Origin: Ichthyophthirius multifiliis
Lineage: Eukaryota; Ciliophora; Oligohymenophorea; Hymenostomatida
NCBI RefSeq assembly: GCF_000220395.1
Contig: NW_004086370.1
Location: forward strand, 1 to 56,150
Reading direction: 5' to 3'
DNA: 56,150 bases
This document shows positions 1-11,175 of the stretch, piece by piece (within the stretch, counting starts at the first letter, position 1; every line of letters starts with the position of its first letter). The notes beneath the pieces were generated by a model. The model ran no database searches, had not been told where the DNA came from, and saw nothing but the letters and a program-made list of their open reading frames with translations. A program made the translations under genes and the position numbers.

Positions 1-328
1 TTTTTTTTTTTTTTTATAATTATTATAATTTAACTATTTGTAATTTAATTAAAAGTATATATAACTTATATAAAAATATTTTTTACACATAATTTTATAA
101 ATTGATTCTCTTAATAAGTTTATGTTTTTATTTTTAAAATTATATATTAATTACAAATACATTTATATTTTTTTGAAAGATTTTTTTAAATAATAATATA
201 ATTAAATTTTTATCAATATTTTCTTATAAAAAATTATTATATGAAATAAATATTTTTTTTTATTTAATTTTAAAATTAAACAAAAAGAAAAAAGAAATAA
301 AAAAAATATATATATTAATAAAATATAA
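1..328. other. AT-rich intergenic DNA at the left edge
   Basis: Almost pure A/T with T and A runs and no coding signal in either strand under the ciliate code. It is the region upstream of the taxilin-like gene. I see nothing else in it. Confidence 0.6.
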
Positions 329-1868
329 ATGAGTAATTAAAAAAAATCAAAATAAAATTTATCTGAAGATTAGTTGTTATTAGTTCAATAAAGATATTAA
401 GAATTAAATAATTCTGTCTAATAGTTAACTCCATAAGAATTAGAAAATATTAGTAAATATAATAATATATAAGCATTTAATAATAATTATTTTATTATTT
501 AAAAAAAAAGGAAAATAATTTAAAAATATATAAACAATATCAAAAAGTTTATATGAAGAAAATAAAGAACTAACTTTAGGTTAAAAAGACGAAGCTCATT
601 TTAAAGCTATTTAATAATTAGTAAACTAAATTATTATATTATTATTATATTTTTTTCCCCAATAATTATTTAATAATATTAGTTTTTTTTTTTTTTTGGA
701 ATAATTTTTATTGTTTATATTTTTTAAAAAAGACTTGTCTCGGAACAAAACTTGAAAATTAACTTGCTTTACTAAAAAAAAGTAATAACTAATTAACACA
801 TGAAAAGGATGTTTGTAAAATGAATATTATTATTATTTTTATTCAATAAAAAAACAAAAATCTTTAAATTTTTAGTAATATAAGAGAATTTTAAATAATC
901 GGAAATTAAATAAAAATATTCAAATGTATGTATTGAATTAAGAGATGCTATAGATTAACTTAAAAAAGGAACTTAAGAATTAATAAATGAAGAAGATAAA
1001 TAACGTTTATAATAATAAGAATAATTCGATAATTCATTAAAAGGTAGAAATATTTTTGGAATATTATTTTTAAATATATAAAAGATATTTTATCAAAAAT
1101 TGAAGAACAAGATGTGGAAAGTCAATAAAAAGAAAAAGAAAATACTGAGTAAATAAAAAAGATATATATTTATATATATACTTCTATAATATAATAGACT
1201 TAAAGAATAATTAAAATAAAAATTATCTGTTTTTGAAGGAAAAGAAAAAGATTATTTGAAAAATCTAGAAGGAAAAGGTAATTTTTTTTTAAATAAAAAT
1301 ATTATATTTAATTTTTTTTTTTTTTTTAAAAAAAAAAAAACAATAGATGAAGATTAAAAAAAGAAAGTAGAAGATTTTTGTGATTAAATTAAATAAGTTT
1401 AATAAGAAGCTTAAGAAAATTTCGAATTAAGATAATAATAAGCCAACTTATAACATTAAGAAACAGAAAAAAAATTAAAAATAGCTCTATATTCTAAAAA
1501 AATAGATGAGTTTAATGAAACTTTAGACAAAACTTAATAAATGTTGATATAGATAAAAGAAACATTTTTAAAAGTAGAAAAAAATAAAACTATTATTAAA
1601 TCTATATTATTATTTTTTTTTAAAAAAAAAGTAATTCTGGAAAAAAAATAAACTTTAATAATAATTTTAGCAAACTAAAGAAGTTAGTGTATAAGGTGAA
1701 AAGCTTTACTTGATATTTTTCAAAAAGTAAATATCAAAAATCATATCTGTATAAAAAAAAAAATAGAATTAAGATTTAGAAAATAAAATAAAAAATGTAA
1801 AATAAGAAAAAGAAAATATTAAATAAAAACTTTTGGAAGTCTAAGCTTAAATTAAAGCATTAAATTGA
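329..1868 (+). CDS. taxilin family coiled-coil protein
   Basis: Taxilins bind syntaxins and act in vesicle traffic. With TAA/TAG read as Gln, the frame opens at ATG 329 (MSNQKKSKQNLSED) and ends at TGA 1866-1868, broken by about seven short GT..AG introns, for example one near 820-880. The product, roughly 350 residues, is coiled coil throughout and follows the taxilin order. A KLENQLALLKKSNNQL segment corresponds to the family's KLExLCRELQKxNK. An acidic IELRDAIDQLKKGTQELI region follows. Then comes ALYSKKIDEFNETLDKTQQM near 1480-1550, matching the family signature around LYxxKFEEFQxTLxKS. The C-terminus (SQVQ..KLLEVQAQIKALN type) is short. Upstream is the window edge; downstream is the FAM135 gene on the same strand. 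Exon joins around 470-720 and 1690-1745 are my inference. Another coiled-coil protein is possible, but the LYxxKxxEFxxTL match makes taxilin likely. Confidence 0.7.
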
Positions 1869-2620
1869 TATTTATTTATTTTAAATTAAATATGAAATAT
1901 ATTTAATGAATTAAAAATATATTAATATTTATAAAAATTATTTATATATAAATATTATTATATTATTAATAATTTAATTTTTGTTTTAAACATAAAATTT
2001 TAAAATTATTTATAATTAATTATTATTTATAGTATAATCTTAATTTTAATTGTTAAAGGTCGTTTTTTCTTCACTATTTTATAATTTTAAATAGTTATTA
2101 TAATATTGTGAAAATGCCAATATATACGCATTTAGTAATTTTAGTAAATTATATATCATACATTGAAATATTAAAAATATTCAATAAAAAAAATATCATA
2201 ATCAATTAATTTAAAGTTTGAATATATTTTTTTTTATTTTTTTATAAATTTTTAATTTTTATAATAAAAATAATAATAAATATAAAAAGATGTTAATGAT
2301 TTTTTGTTTCTGTGTAAATAAATATAAAAAACTAAATTATTTTAAATATAAAAAAAAAAAGTAATTTAAAAATATATATAAAATATTTATATTTAATTAT
2401 ATTATATATATATCTATATATAAAATAAAAAAAATATATTTAGTATTTGAATAAATAAAAATAATATATATAAAATCTAAAAGAAAAATATTAAAATCCT
2501 AATAAATTTATAAATATATTCATTAAAAATTAAATACAAATATAATTATATATTTATTGTATTTTTTATTTAAATACTTATCAACATAAAAATAAAGTAA
2601 GAAAATTAAAAAAATATTAA
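1869..2620. other. AT-rich intergenic DNA
   Basis: About 750 bp between two + strand genes. It holds only short A/T repeats; no open frame with coding character, RNA gene or clear repeat was seen. Confidence 0.55.
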
Positions 2621-5436
2621 ATGAAAGTAAAATCGAAAATTGAATTTTTAGTCCACGTAGATACATATAAAAGCATTGACATAATATCATTTTAATAAGG
2701 ATTTTATCATTTAAGATTTCTCATATATATATTATAAAATAAAAAATCATAAGTAAAATATTCTAGTCTTTTTCTTATAAAAAACAAACAAACAAAAAGG
2801 TTATTTTAGCACATCCTACAAAAATATGTGATTTAACAAAAGACAGAAAATAATATATATAAGATTCTGAACTTCGTTAAAAAAATAAATCAACAAAAAG
2901 CATAATACCCCCTCATATATTCAGTGAACATCATGCATATTGTACAAAAACATTTATGATAAAATAATTTTTTGAAGATGAAATAATATATATAAACGAA
3001 ACATGTGTATTTACTTTAAATTTAGAACATTTTCCATTAAGCCGGGATGCAGAAATATATATGGATATAGAGTTAATGTATGCTGAAATGGATAATTAAG
3101 GAAAGGAAATATAATTTAATTGTGTATCATTATATAAAGCCGAAATAAATAAGGATTTTATAAAAAATGGAATTAATGAATATGTACCAATTCTTTTTGA
3201 TGAAGATCATTTTAATTAAGTTAATGTAACTTTACACTCTTGTATAGTAGATTTTTGTAGTAGCGATGTAGTGGAAAATATTCCAAATAAAAATATTAAT
3301 TTTTTTTAAGATAATGTGAACAATTCTTAAACATAATAAAATATTCATTAAGGAGGATATTATTAGTTTAAGGTTTTATGTAATTTATTATATTATAAAT
3401 ATTTATATATTTTATTTTATTTTTCTTTTTAGCAAATGAAAGTGAAGTTAAAATATTTTATGATGAATATATAAATTTATTAAGAAAATAATATGAAAAT
3501 ATAGCCGATAAAATTGAAAACATACTGAAAATAATGAGGAAAAATATTAACCATAAAGACTTGGTTTTTTCAGCTTTGTTTTAATAATTTTAGATGGAAA
3601 AACTTCCTAATTCTATATTTCATTTTATTACAAATAATAATAGTGAAAACAATTTAAATTCTTAATAAATACGAATAAATAAATAGCAAATAGAAACTAA
3701 TTAATATATTAGAAAATTCGATCGTTAGCCTATGATTATAGTATAAGAATTAAATTAAATAAATAAATTTATATTAAAACTTTGGGAAAAATTTTAACAA
3801 CTTTTTTTAGTTAATGGACAGTTAATAACTAAATAATTCAAAAAAATATATTTAAAATAAAATAAATAACTATGGATGGATTTTATTAAAAATGAAAAAA
3901 GATTTGTAACATAACATAATGTGATTATTTAGAAATAAAAATTATAAGAAAATTAATAGAAGGCTAATTAAATTAGATAAAATGCCCTTACTAAACATTT
4001 CACAAATTATAATGCAGTTAAAGATATAAGAATATTACCAAATAAAATGAATAATCCAGTAATATTTGAAGAAATTACTATAAATAAAAATAATGTAAAA
4101 AAAAATATATATAAAATTATTATTAAATTTATATTTTTAAATTTTTCATTAATTTATTTTAAAAAAAATATAAAGAAAGAAAAAAAATATTCTTATATTT
4201 TTATATTATATTAATATTATATAAAAATAAAAGAATAAATAAAAAAATATATAAATATATAAATATATAAATATATAAATATTTATATATATATATATAT
4301 ATTTATATATTTTAATTTTTAATTACTTTATTATTTTTTTAAATTCAATAATTTTTTTTTTTTTAAAAAAAAAAAATACTCATAATTTTTAACATATATA
4401 TACTATATTTATATATTTTGTTTTTATTTTATTTTATTTTTAAGCAATTTTTAGAATAAAGAATTTTTAAACCTACTAGTTTTCATTTATTTATTTTTGT
4501 TCATGGTTTTTAGGGTAATGCTTTTGATATGCGTTTAATTAAAAATCATATGAATTTGTTATATCCAGAATGTCTTTTTTTACTTTCAGTTGCTAATTAA
4601 TAAAACACTGAAGGTAGCATTGAATAAATGGGTATTTCATTAGCTTAGGAAATCGAAGAGTTTGTAAAAAAATGGATTCTTTAAAATTAATTAGGTAAAA
4701 TTAGTTTTGTAGCACATTCATTAGGAGGACTTATTGTAAGAGCTGCTTTGCCATATTTAAAAGAAAATTATAAAAGTAAAATGTATACTTTTCTCAGTTT
4801 TGGTGTACCTCATTTAGGATATTTGAATCACTAACATGTTTTAATTAATTTCGGAATGTGGTTTTTGAAAATATGGAAAGGTTCTTTATGTTTAAAATAA
4901 CTAAACTTAGGAGATGATAAAGATATTAGAAATTGTTTTTTATATAAATTATCTAAATTTGAAGTAATATAAATAATAGTTTATATTTTAATTATTTTTA
5001 TATTTATAGGGACTCGAATGGTTCAGAAATGTTGTTTTATGTTCAAGTACTTAAGATTATTATGTTCCTTTGGAATCTGCTAGAATCGAGAAAATATAAA
5101 ATGATAATGATAAGTAAAATTTTATTTTTTTAAAATTTTTTTATATGTTTTTCCTTTAAAAAACAAAAAAGAAATAAAAATATACACAATGAAATGGTTG
5201 ATAATTTACTTAAAAATATATAAAATTATATAATTTAGAGATTAGATATTAATTTTGAAATTACTGAAAGGTTATATTATATTTAAATATATATATATAT
5301 ATAATTAATTAATATTTATAGGGGCATAGATTATTTAATTGGAAGAAAAGCTCATATTTTATTTTTAGAATTGTAGTCTTTAATGGTTATGATAATAAAT
5401 AATTTCGAATACTTGTTTAAAAATTCTGATTATTGA
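2621..5436 (+). CDS. FAM135-type protein with C-terminal lipase/esterase (DUF676) domain
   Basis: FAM135 proteins pair an N-terminal DUF3657 region with a C-terminal alpha/beta-hydrolase; the substrate is unknown. ATG 2621 opens the typical N-terminus (VDTYKSIDIISFQQGFYHLR, compare VDLFxRGxYQIR). The C-terminal half has the oxyanion-side HLFIFVHGFQGNAFDM and the nucleophile elbow VAHSLGGLIVRAALP, with the catalytic Ser codon at 4718-4720. Family blocks SFGVPHLGYL, CSSTQDYYVPLESARIE and GIDYLIGRKAHILFLE follow, and the stop is TGA 5434-5436. About six introns are inferred. One, roughly 4096-4445, is unusually long and carries ATAAATAT and TA repeats; the others are 45-70 nt. The product is about 725 residues, shorter than human FAM135A because the middle is reduced to an N/Q-rich linker. 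It converges on the BET gene downstream. Assignment is firm; enzymatic activity is not shown. Confidence 0.85.
4096..4445 (+). other. long AT-repeat intron of the FAM135 gene
   Basis: About 350 nt separate the exon ending ...ITINKNN from the exon starting with FLEQRIFKPTSFHLF. The stretch holds tandem ATAAATAT units (about 4248-4282) and a TA run (about 4290-4311). It has no coding frame and is several times longer than neighbouring introns. Confidence 0.55.
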
Positions 5437-5804
5437 TTTAAATAGTTGCATTTTATATTTTTTTTAATTATAAGAATTATTTGTATGTAACATTATATCT
5501 AAAAATAAAATATACAAAATATATATTTTTTGTTTTAAATTAATTGAAAAGATTTTATATATCTATTTAAAAATATTAATATATATATCTATTTATTAAT
5601 ATAATATAAAAATAAAAAATTTATAAAAACAGTTTTTATATTTTTTAAATATAAAAAAAAAAAAAAAAATTAAAAAATACAAAAATATAAAATTTTTATT
5701 TTTATTTATAAATAAAATAAAAAGTTAATTTTTTATTTTTATATTTTTTTTTTTTATTTTTTTTATATTTTTTTTTATTTATAAAATCTTAATTATATGT
5801 AATA
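5437..5804. other. convergent 3' intergenic spacer
   Basis: Lies between the TGA ends of the FAM135 (+) and BET (-) genes. Only A/T runs, including long A and T tracts near 5650-5780. No terminator motif can be pointed to with confidence. Confidence 0.5.
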
Positions 5805-7618
5805 TCAATCATCCTCACTTTCTATAAAAATAAATATAAAAGATATAAAAAATAAAAAAAACCTGAAATAAATTAAGAAGATGAACTATTATTATCATCT
5901 TACTAAATTTATTGTTCTTATTATTTTTATTATTGTAATTGCATTTAGTATTATTATTGTTGTTATTATTACTATTTATTTTAATTTAATTTAATTAATT
6001 ATATATATTTTTTTTTTATTTACTCCAAATTAGTTATCGTTGAAAGTAAAACCCTATTACTTATCAAAAGATTGGCTTTTTAAAAACTGTTTCTGTGATT
6101 ATTGCTAAATTTATTTTTAATTATTAATTTATTTATAATTTTCTTATTAATAATTTTATTATTTTTAAATAATAAATATCTTAAATATATTTATATATAT
6201 ATGTGTATATATATATATTTATTTTATATAAAGATATATATATATAAATATATATATATAATAATAAAATAAATTATATTTTATAAATAAAATATTTTTA
6301 TTAAAATAAAAAAATAATATTTACTTATTATTTAACATTTTTTTTTCCTTTATTTTTTTTGGCTTATTCCAGCATTTTTTATTTGACATATTATTCTAAT
6401 TTTCTAGCTTTTTTTACAGGTAATGTATCTATATCAAACTCAATAACCTCACTATTATGTTAGAGGTTATTGTCTTAAACTATACTCCAGATTCCATTTA
6501 AATCTTCTGGAGGAAGTGACCTTATATTAGTTCCCAATTATTTTTTTTCATTCATAGTTAAAGGAATATCCATTTTGTCAATTTTTATCTATTCTGGTTT
6601 TGATAAAACACTTACTTATTTAGTTAAATGATTAAGATTTCTTTTTTTATTTTATTTTAATTTATTAAAAGAAAAAATACTATGTAATGGTATGATAATC
6701 GTTTTTTAAATTATTTATCATTTTAGGTGTTTAGTTTTCAATTTAGCTATATAGTTTATCGAAAAAAGCACTCATTTTTTTAGTCATTTCATATATTTGG
6801 GTTCCCTATCTATTATAAATAAAGGAATTTTTCCAAACTTTTCTTACATCAGCTGCAAATTATGATTTGGTTTAATATTAGTTCTGCCTTAAATTTAATT
6901 CTATTTAAGATAAGTCTATTGGCTCCTATATTATATTATAATAATCTGGACAATTTTATAATATGGGGTCTACTCGATATAAAAAAGGTGTTGCATTTTC
7001 ATTTTTATTTAATTTTTATAAAATTTATAAACATTATTTCATATCTGGGGACATTCCAGTACTTTATAAGGAATTATTTGATGTTATAATTTGGTTTGAA
7101 TATAAATTTCTATTCTTTTTTTATTCCAACTTTTGTTAAGTTTTTGCATTTCGCTTTTTATTAATTTAATTTGTACTTCGACTTTTATTAATATTTAATC
7201 TTTGTAAAGGCTATTATATTATTTACTATTACTAAATTGTTTGCCTTTCAGGCCTTTATTATAATGTTTGATTAGTTGTTGTTTTTAAGATTGAATTATC
7301 TTTTATTATGTTAAAATAAAAAATAAAAATATATATAAATATAGATATATAGAAAATAATTAAATATAAATATATAAATACATAAATATAAATATATATA
7401 TATAGTAATATATATATATATATTTATTTATATTTAAATATTTTTTTTTTTGGAAACAACTTGTGGATATGTTCTAGCGCTTTGAATTTTATTAGAATGA
7501 ATATCTTTACGGCATTATTGTGTTTATTATCCTTTATTAGTCTTTTGTTAGTAATATTGTAAAAGTCTTTATTTTTTTTTATTTTTTTAAATATTGTTAT
7601 TTTTATTACTTCAGACAT
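5805..7618 (-). CDS. BET-type chromatin protein: single bromodomain plus NET domain
   Basis: BET proteins bind acetylated histone tails and recruit transcription machinery. Read on - from ATG 7618. After a basic, Q-rich N-terminus comes one bromodomain, about 7060 down to 6720. It begins TGMSPDMKQCLQILQKL and carries the family landmarks PFLYRVDP, PDYYNIIQEPIDL, FAADVRKVWKN and the acetyl-lysine-reading Asn in FIYNRQGTQIY. A NET (extraterminal) domain follows, about 6580-6400 (IPLTMNEKKQLGTNIRSLP ... VIEFDIDTLPVKKARKLEQY). The tail is K-rich, then a polyglutamine run encoded largely by TAA, and ends SSSSQFISESEDD, an acidic Ser-rich C-terminus typical of BET proteins; TGA is at 5807-5805. It is about 440 residues. 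One bromodomain plus NET resembles plant GTE proteins more than animal BRD2/4. Intron positions in the first 300 bp are uncertain because three frames are open there. Confidence 0.85.
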
Positions 7619-8074
7619 TTTCGGATGTTTATTTTTTTTATTTTAATATTTTTGTTGAAGAATTTTTTTTTTTTTTAATTATATTTACTTTTTTATTTTT
7701 TATGAATTTTTTTAATTTTTTTTTTTTATATAATTTTTCTATACACATTTATTATTTATTTAAACTTTAATTTTATATTATAATTAATAATAAAAAAAAA
7801 AAATATTTTTATTCTTATAATAAATAAAAAATAAACATCTTGTATAAATTATTTATATTATTTATATTTAATTTTTTAAAAAAAAATATTATAAATAATA
7901 TATTTCCCTCCTTTTGTAACAATTTTAATTTTTTTACTTTTATACTTTAATTAATTTATTTTAAAACATTTTATTAAAAAAAATATATAGAAAAATATTT
8001 AAAAAAATAAATGAATATGTAAGTCATAAAAAAATAAAAAAATATAATCTAGTGTATTGTATTTTATTTTATTT
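7619..8074. other. AT-rich intergenic DNA
   Basis: Spacer between two tandem - strand genes and therefore the likely promoter side of the BET gene. No specific motif recognised. Confidence 0.5.
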
Positions 8075-8449
8075 TCATTACTGTTATTTAATTAGTTTGA
8101 AAATTTCTAATTTTTATTAAATAAACTTTCTTAATAAATCAATATTATTATTATTTTTTGCAATTAATTATTCAAAATATTGAAATACATCTTCCCCTAA
8201 AATTATATTTATATATAAAAAGCCGATCGCAGTTTCAATTCTAAGGATATTTTCCAGAATTTCAGGCATAATGGAATATACTGGGTATAATGTAAATTAT
8301 GAAAACTAAACCAAAATCCAATGTAAAATTCATCTTCTTTAAGATTTTTAATTTTTTTAAGGATTCACTAAAACAACTAATGAAGCTGCTAATGGAATAA
8401 TATATAAACATAATAATTCTGTAACTGTTTGAAAGAATGTAAACCGCAT
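8075..8449 (-). CDS. HVA22/TB2/REEP-like membrane protein (frame uncertain)
   Basis: HVA22/REEP proteins shape ER tubules. From ATG 8449 the frame gives MRFTFFQTVTELLCLYIIP and a hydrophobic segment, a typical first hairpin. A middle part in another frame reads NLKEDEFYIGFWFSFH, matching the family's acidic-then-aromatic (DDxxWLxYW) block. The last part returns to the first frame: LYPVYSIMPEILENILRIET then GFLYINIILGEDVFQYFEQL, matching the P-x-Y...K...L......G...+Y segment. The end is TGA 8077-8075. Total length is about 124 codons, short for the family but complete in layout. No GT..AG intron explains the two frame changes. Both lie near A-runs, so homopolymer errors or a decayed gene are the options. 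It lies in tandem behind the BET gene and divergent from the F-BAR-like gene. Family call is moderate. Confidence 0.5.
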
Positions 8450-9054
8450 ATTTTTTTATTGTTAATCTAAATATGATTTATATTAAATATGATATTTATT
8501 TTTTTATAATTATAATATTTTTATTAAAATATTATAATAATATTTCTTGGAATTTTTTGTTTTTATATCATATATTATTATATATTTTTAAAAAAATTAT
8601 ATTAAAATAATAGATAAAAGTATATCTATATTTTATGTAATGTTCTTTTTTACAATAAATTATTTAAAATAATCATATATATTTTTATTTTACTTATGAT
8701 TGTTTTTATATATTACTATATGTCACATAAATAGTTATAAATATAATAATAATTATTTTTTTCTATAAATTTAATTATTTATATACATATATAAATATAT
8801 TGATGTTTTTTTTTTTAATATATAAAAACTTTTTATACATTTTTTTAAATAAATAGTTTTTTATTTAAAATAAGAAAAAAAAAAAAAAAAAAAAGTAAGT
8901 ATTTTTTTTTTAATTATATAGATGATTTAATTAATTAATACATATTAATTTTATATTAAAAATATTAAATATTTTTAAAAAATTCGTATATAATTATTAA
9001 AATAAAAAAAATAATATTAATTTTTAATTTATTTTAAAGAAAATAATTATCATT
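8450..9054. other. divergent promoter region, AT-rich
   Basis: About 600 bp between divergently transcribed genes, with a 22-A run near 8876-8897. No recognisable factor-binding site. Confidence 0.5.
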
Positions 9055-10593
9055 ATGATCACATTTTCTTCCATTTTAGGTGTTTGCTTATATTTTTAAA
9101 AAAATATAAAATAATTTTTTTAACTTCATATTATATTTTTAAAATAAAATAGTAAAAAATTTCTGAGAATAAGAAGCTATTTCAAAATAATATTAAGCTT
9201 ATTTAAGATTTGTAAAATATATTTAATTTAAGACTTTAAATAGAAAACGAATATGTATAATAATTTTAAAAATTAACAAAATTAGTTGATACTTTTGCAA
9301 AAAATTACAATCAGTATTAAAACTCAAAAAATATGTATATTTAATAAAAACTAAATAAAAAGTGTTTCTCCTAATTTATTTGAACCATTAGAAAGTTATC
9401 ATGCTATATATTTTGATTAAAAATAAAAATATGTAAAAAGCTTAGAATAAGATATAGCATTAAGTATGAATTTTAAATTCAGTAACATATTAAATGATGA
9501 ATAAATTATTTTTGGAAATAGCAATAGAATTTTTTAAAACTATAATTAATTATTTGATGAAATATAAAAAGTATATTATTTTTTTAAGTAGAAAAAATAA
9601 CATACATTATTTTTTTTAAGTATAAAAATGACTATTTATAAAATAAAAATGAATTGAATTAAGCATGGGAAGAATTAAATTTAAATTAATTATAATAAAA
9701 TTAACTTAATGTTTTGAAAAAAAGTCAAAAGAAGTATTTTATAAATATACTTATTTATTTTTATATATTTATTTATTTATATTATATAGATTCTAATAAT
9801 TTAGATAAAAAAAAGATTAAATTACAGAAATTTTAACTGTAAAACTTTAAAGTTTTAAAGGAGCTATAAAATAATATACAAATATAATTGTAAAATAATT
9901 AATTAAATTCAGAAATTTTATGTAAATTTCATATTTATTAAAATAAATATAAGGAATAAATAGATAATTAATATCCTGAATTCGAAAATAAAAAAAGTGA
10001 TTTAGTTTTTGATTGTATAAGTAAATATTTTATTTCCGAGATTCATTACATATCTAGTTTATAATACGATATAAGAAACATAGTTTCAGTATGATATTTT
10101 TTTATTTATTTTTTATTTTAATTATTTTATTTTACTTTTTTTTTTAAAAAAAAAAATAAAAAAATAGAAACTTAAAGATGAAGAAGGAAAAGAAAAAATT
10201 AAATTAGAAAAAATAATATTATAAAATGAATATAACAGTAGTGTATTATCTTCTATAATAAAATCTAATAGCCTTTCTTAAAAAACAAATAGCTTTTTTA
10301 GTGAAAATGAAGCAGCGAATAAAATAAAATCAAGAGTAGATATTTTTTTTATTATTTTCGTTAATATAATTTTTCAATTTGTTTTAAATTTTAAAAAAAT
10401 TATTTTTATGTATAAATAAATATACTTAATTTTTTTCAATAAAAAGGCTATGGATTTTTTTAACAAATATAAAAAAGAAAAAGAAGGTATTATTTAGTTC
10501 TAAAATGGAGATTTAGATGGATAATTAGCTTGTACATGGAATTTAATATTAAGTGAATAAAAAAATATGGAATCATTAAATAAAGAATAATGA
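9055..10593 (+). CDS. F-BAR/coiled-coil-like protein
   Basis: F-BAR proteins bend membranes during endocytosis. Coding signal begins by about 9170 (NKKLFQNNIKLIQDL) and runs to TGA 10591-10593. The segment IFNLRLQIENEYVQQFQKLT has the FCH/F-BAR pattern L+xRxxIExEYxxxLxKL. The next 200 residues are helical and Q/K/N-rich (SLEQDIALSMNFKFSNIL, ILCKFHIYQNKYKEQ, CISKYFISEIHYISSLQYDI), as expected for the long F-BAR helices. Introns near 9573-9619, 9735-9790, 10091-10167 and 10341-10445 are inferred. The C-terminus is unstructured (S/N/K-rich, ending MESLNKEQ) and shows no SH3 domain. The start is unresolved: ATG 9055 opens a short exon (MITFSSIL) whose phase does not join cleanly to the next. That the gene is real is well supported; the F-BAR label rests on one motif plus helical pattern. 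Confidence 0.5.
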
Positions 10594-11175
10594 ATTTATT
10601 TTATGTATTATATAATTACAAAAAAAAAAAATGTATTTTTTTAAATTTTTCATAAATATTTTCATATATAAAAAATTATTAATGTGTGTGTTTTTTTAAT
10701 TTCTATAATCCAGATTAGTACATTTATATTTCTTTTTTAAAATTATGATTATTTTCAGTCATTTTCTTATTAAAAACTCAATCGACAAATAACTAAAATG
10801 CTAAATAAAACAGATTATGTTCTTTATTTTCTTTAATTGAGTTTTTTTAAAAAATAAAATACAGAAAAAAAAAAATATGCTAAAAAGTAATATATATGTA
10901 TATTTTATTTAAAAAAATAAAAATAAAATTATTTTTAAATGAAAAGCTAAATAGATATTTTTTTGTTTTTTATAAAAAGTTATAATTAATATTATTAATT
11001 ACAAAAGTATAAATTAAAAAAATATATGATGTATCCAAAAAACTAAAAAAACAAATAAAAAAAAAAAATCAAAAATAAAAATTAAATAATTATTTTATAA
11101 AGATAAAAATTATATTTTTTCACAGTTTTTCAAAATAAAAAAAAGATCAAAAAAAATTAAAAGCAAATTAAAAAA
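10594..11175. other. intergenic DNA with one short inverted-repeat element
   Basis: About 580 bp between two + strand genes. It contains the repeat copy at 10771-10871 described separately; the remainder is A/T runs. Confidence 0.55.
10771..10871 (+). repeat. dispersed inverted-repeat element, copy A
   Basis: Perfect 11-bp inverted arms AAAAACTCAAT (10772-10782) and ATTGAGTTTTT (10836-10846) enclose about 53 bp. The right arm continues through an A-rich run into TACAGAAAAAA (10860-10870). The right half matches copies B to E elsewhere in the window. Confidence 0.55.

Noticed and set aside
6862-7089. Standard-code + strand frame of 75 codons
   Set aside because: It is antisense to the bromodomain of the BET gene, which has clear family motifs.
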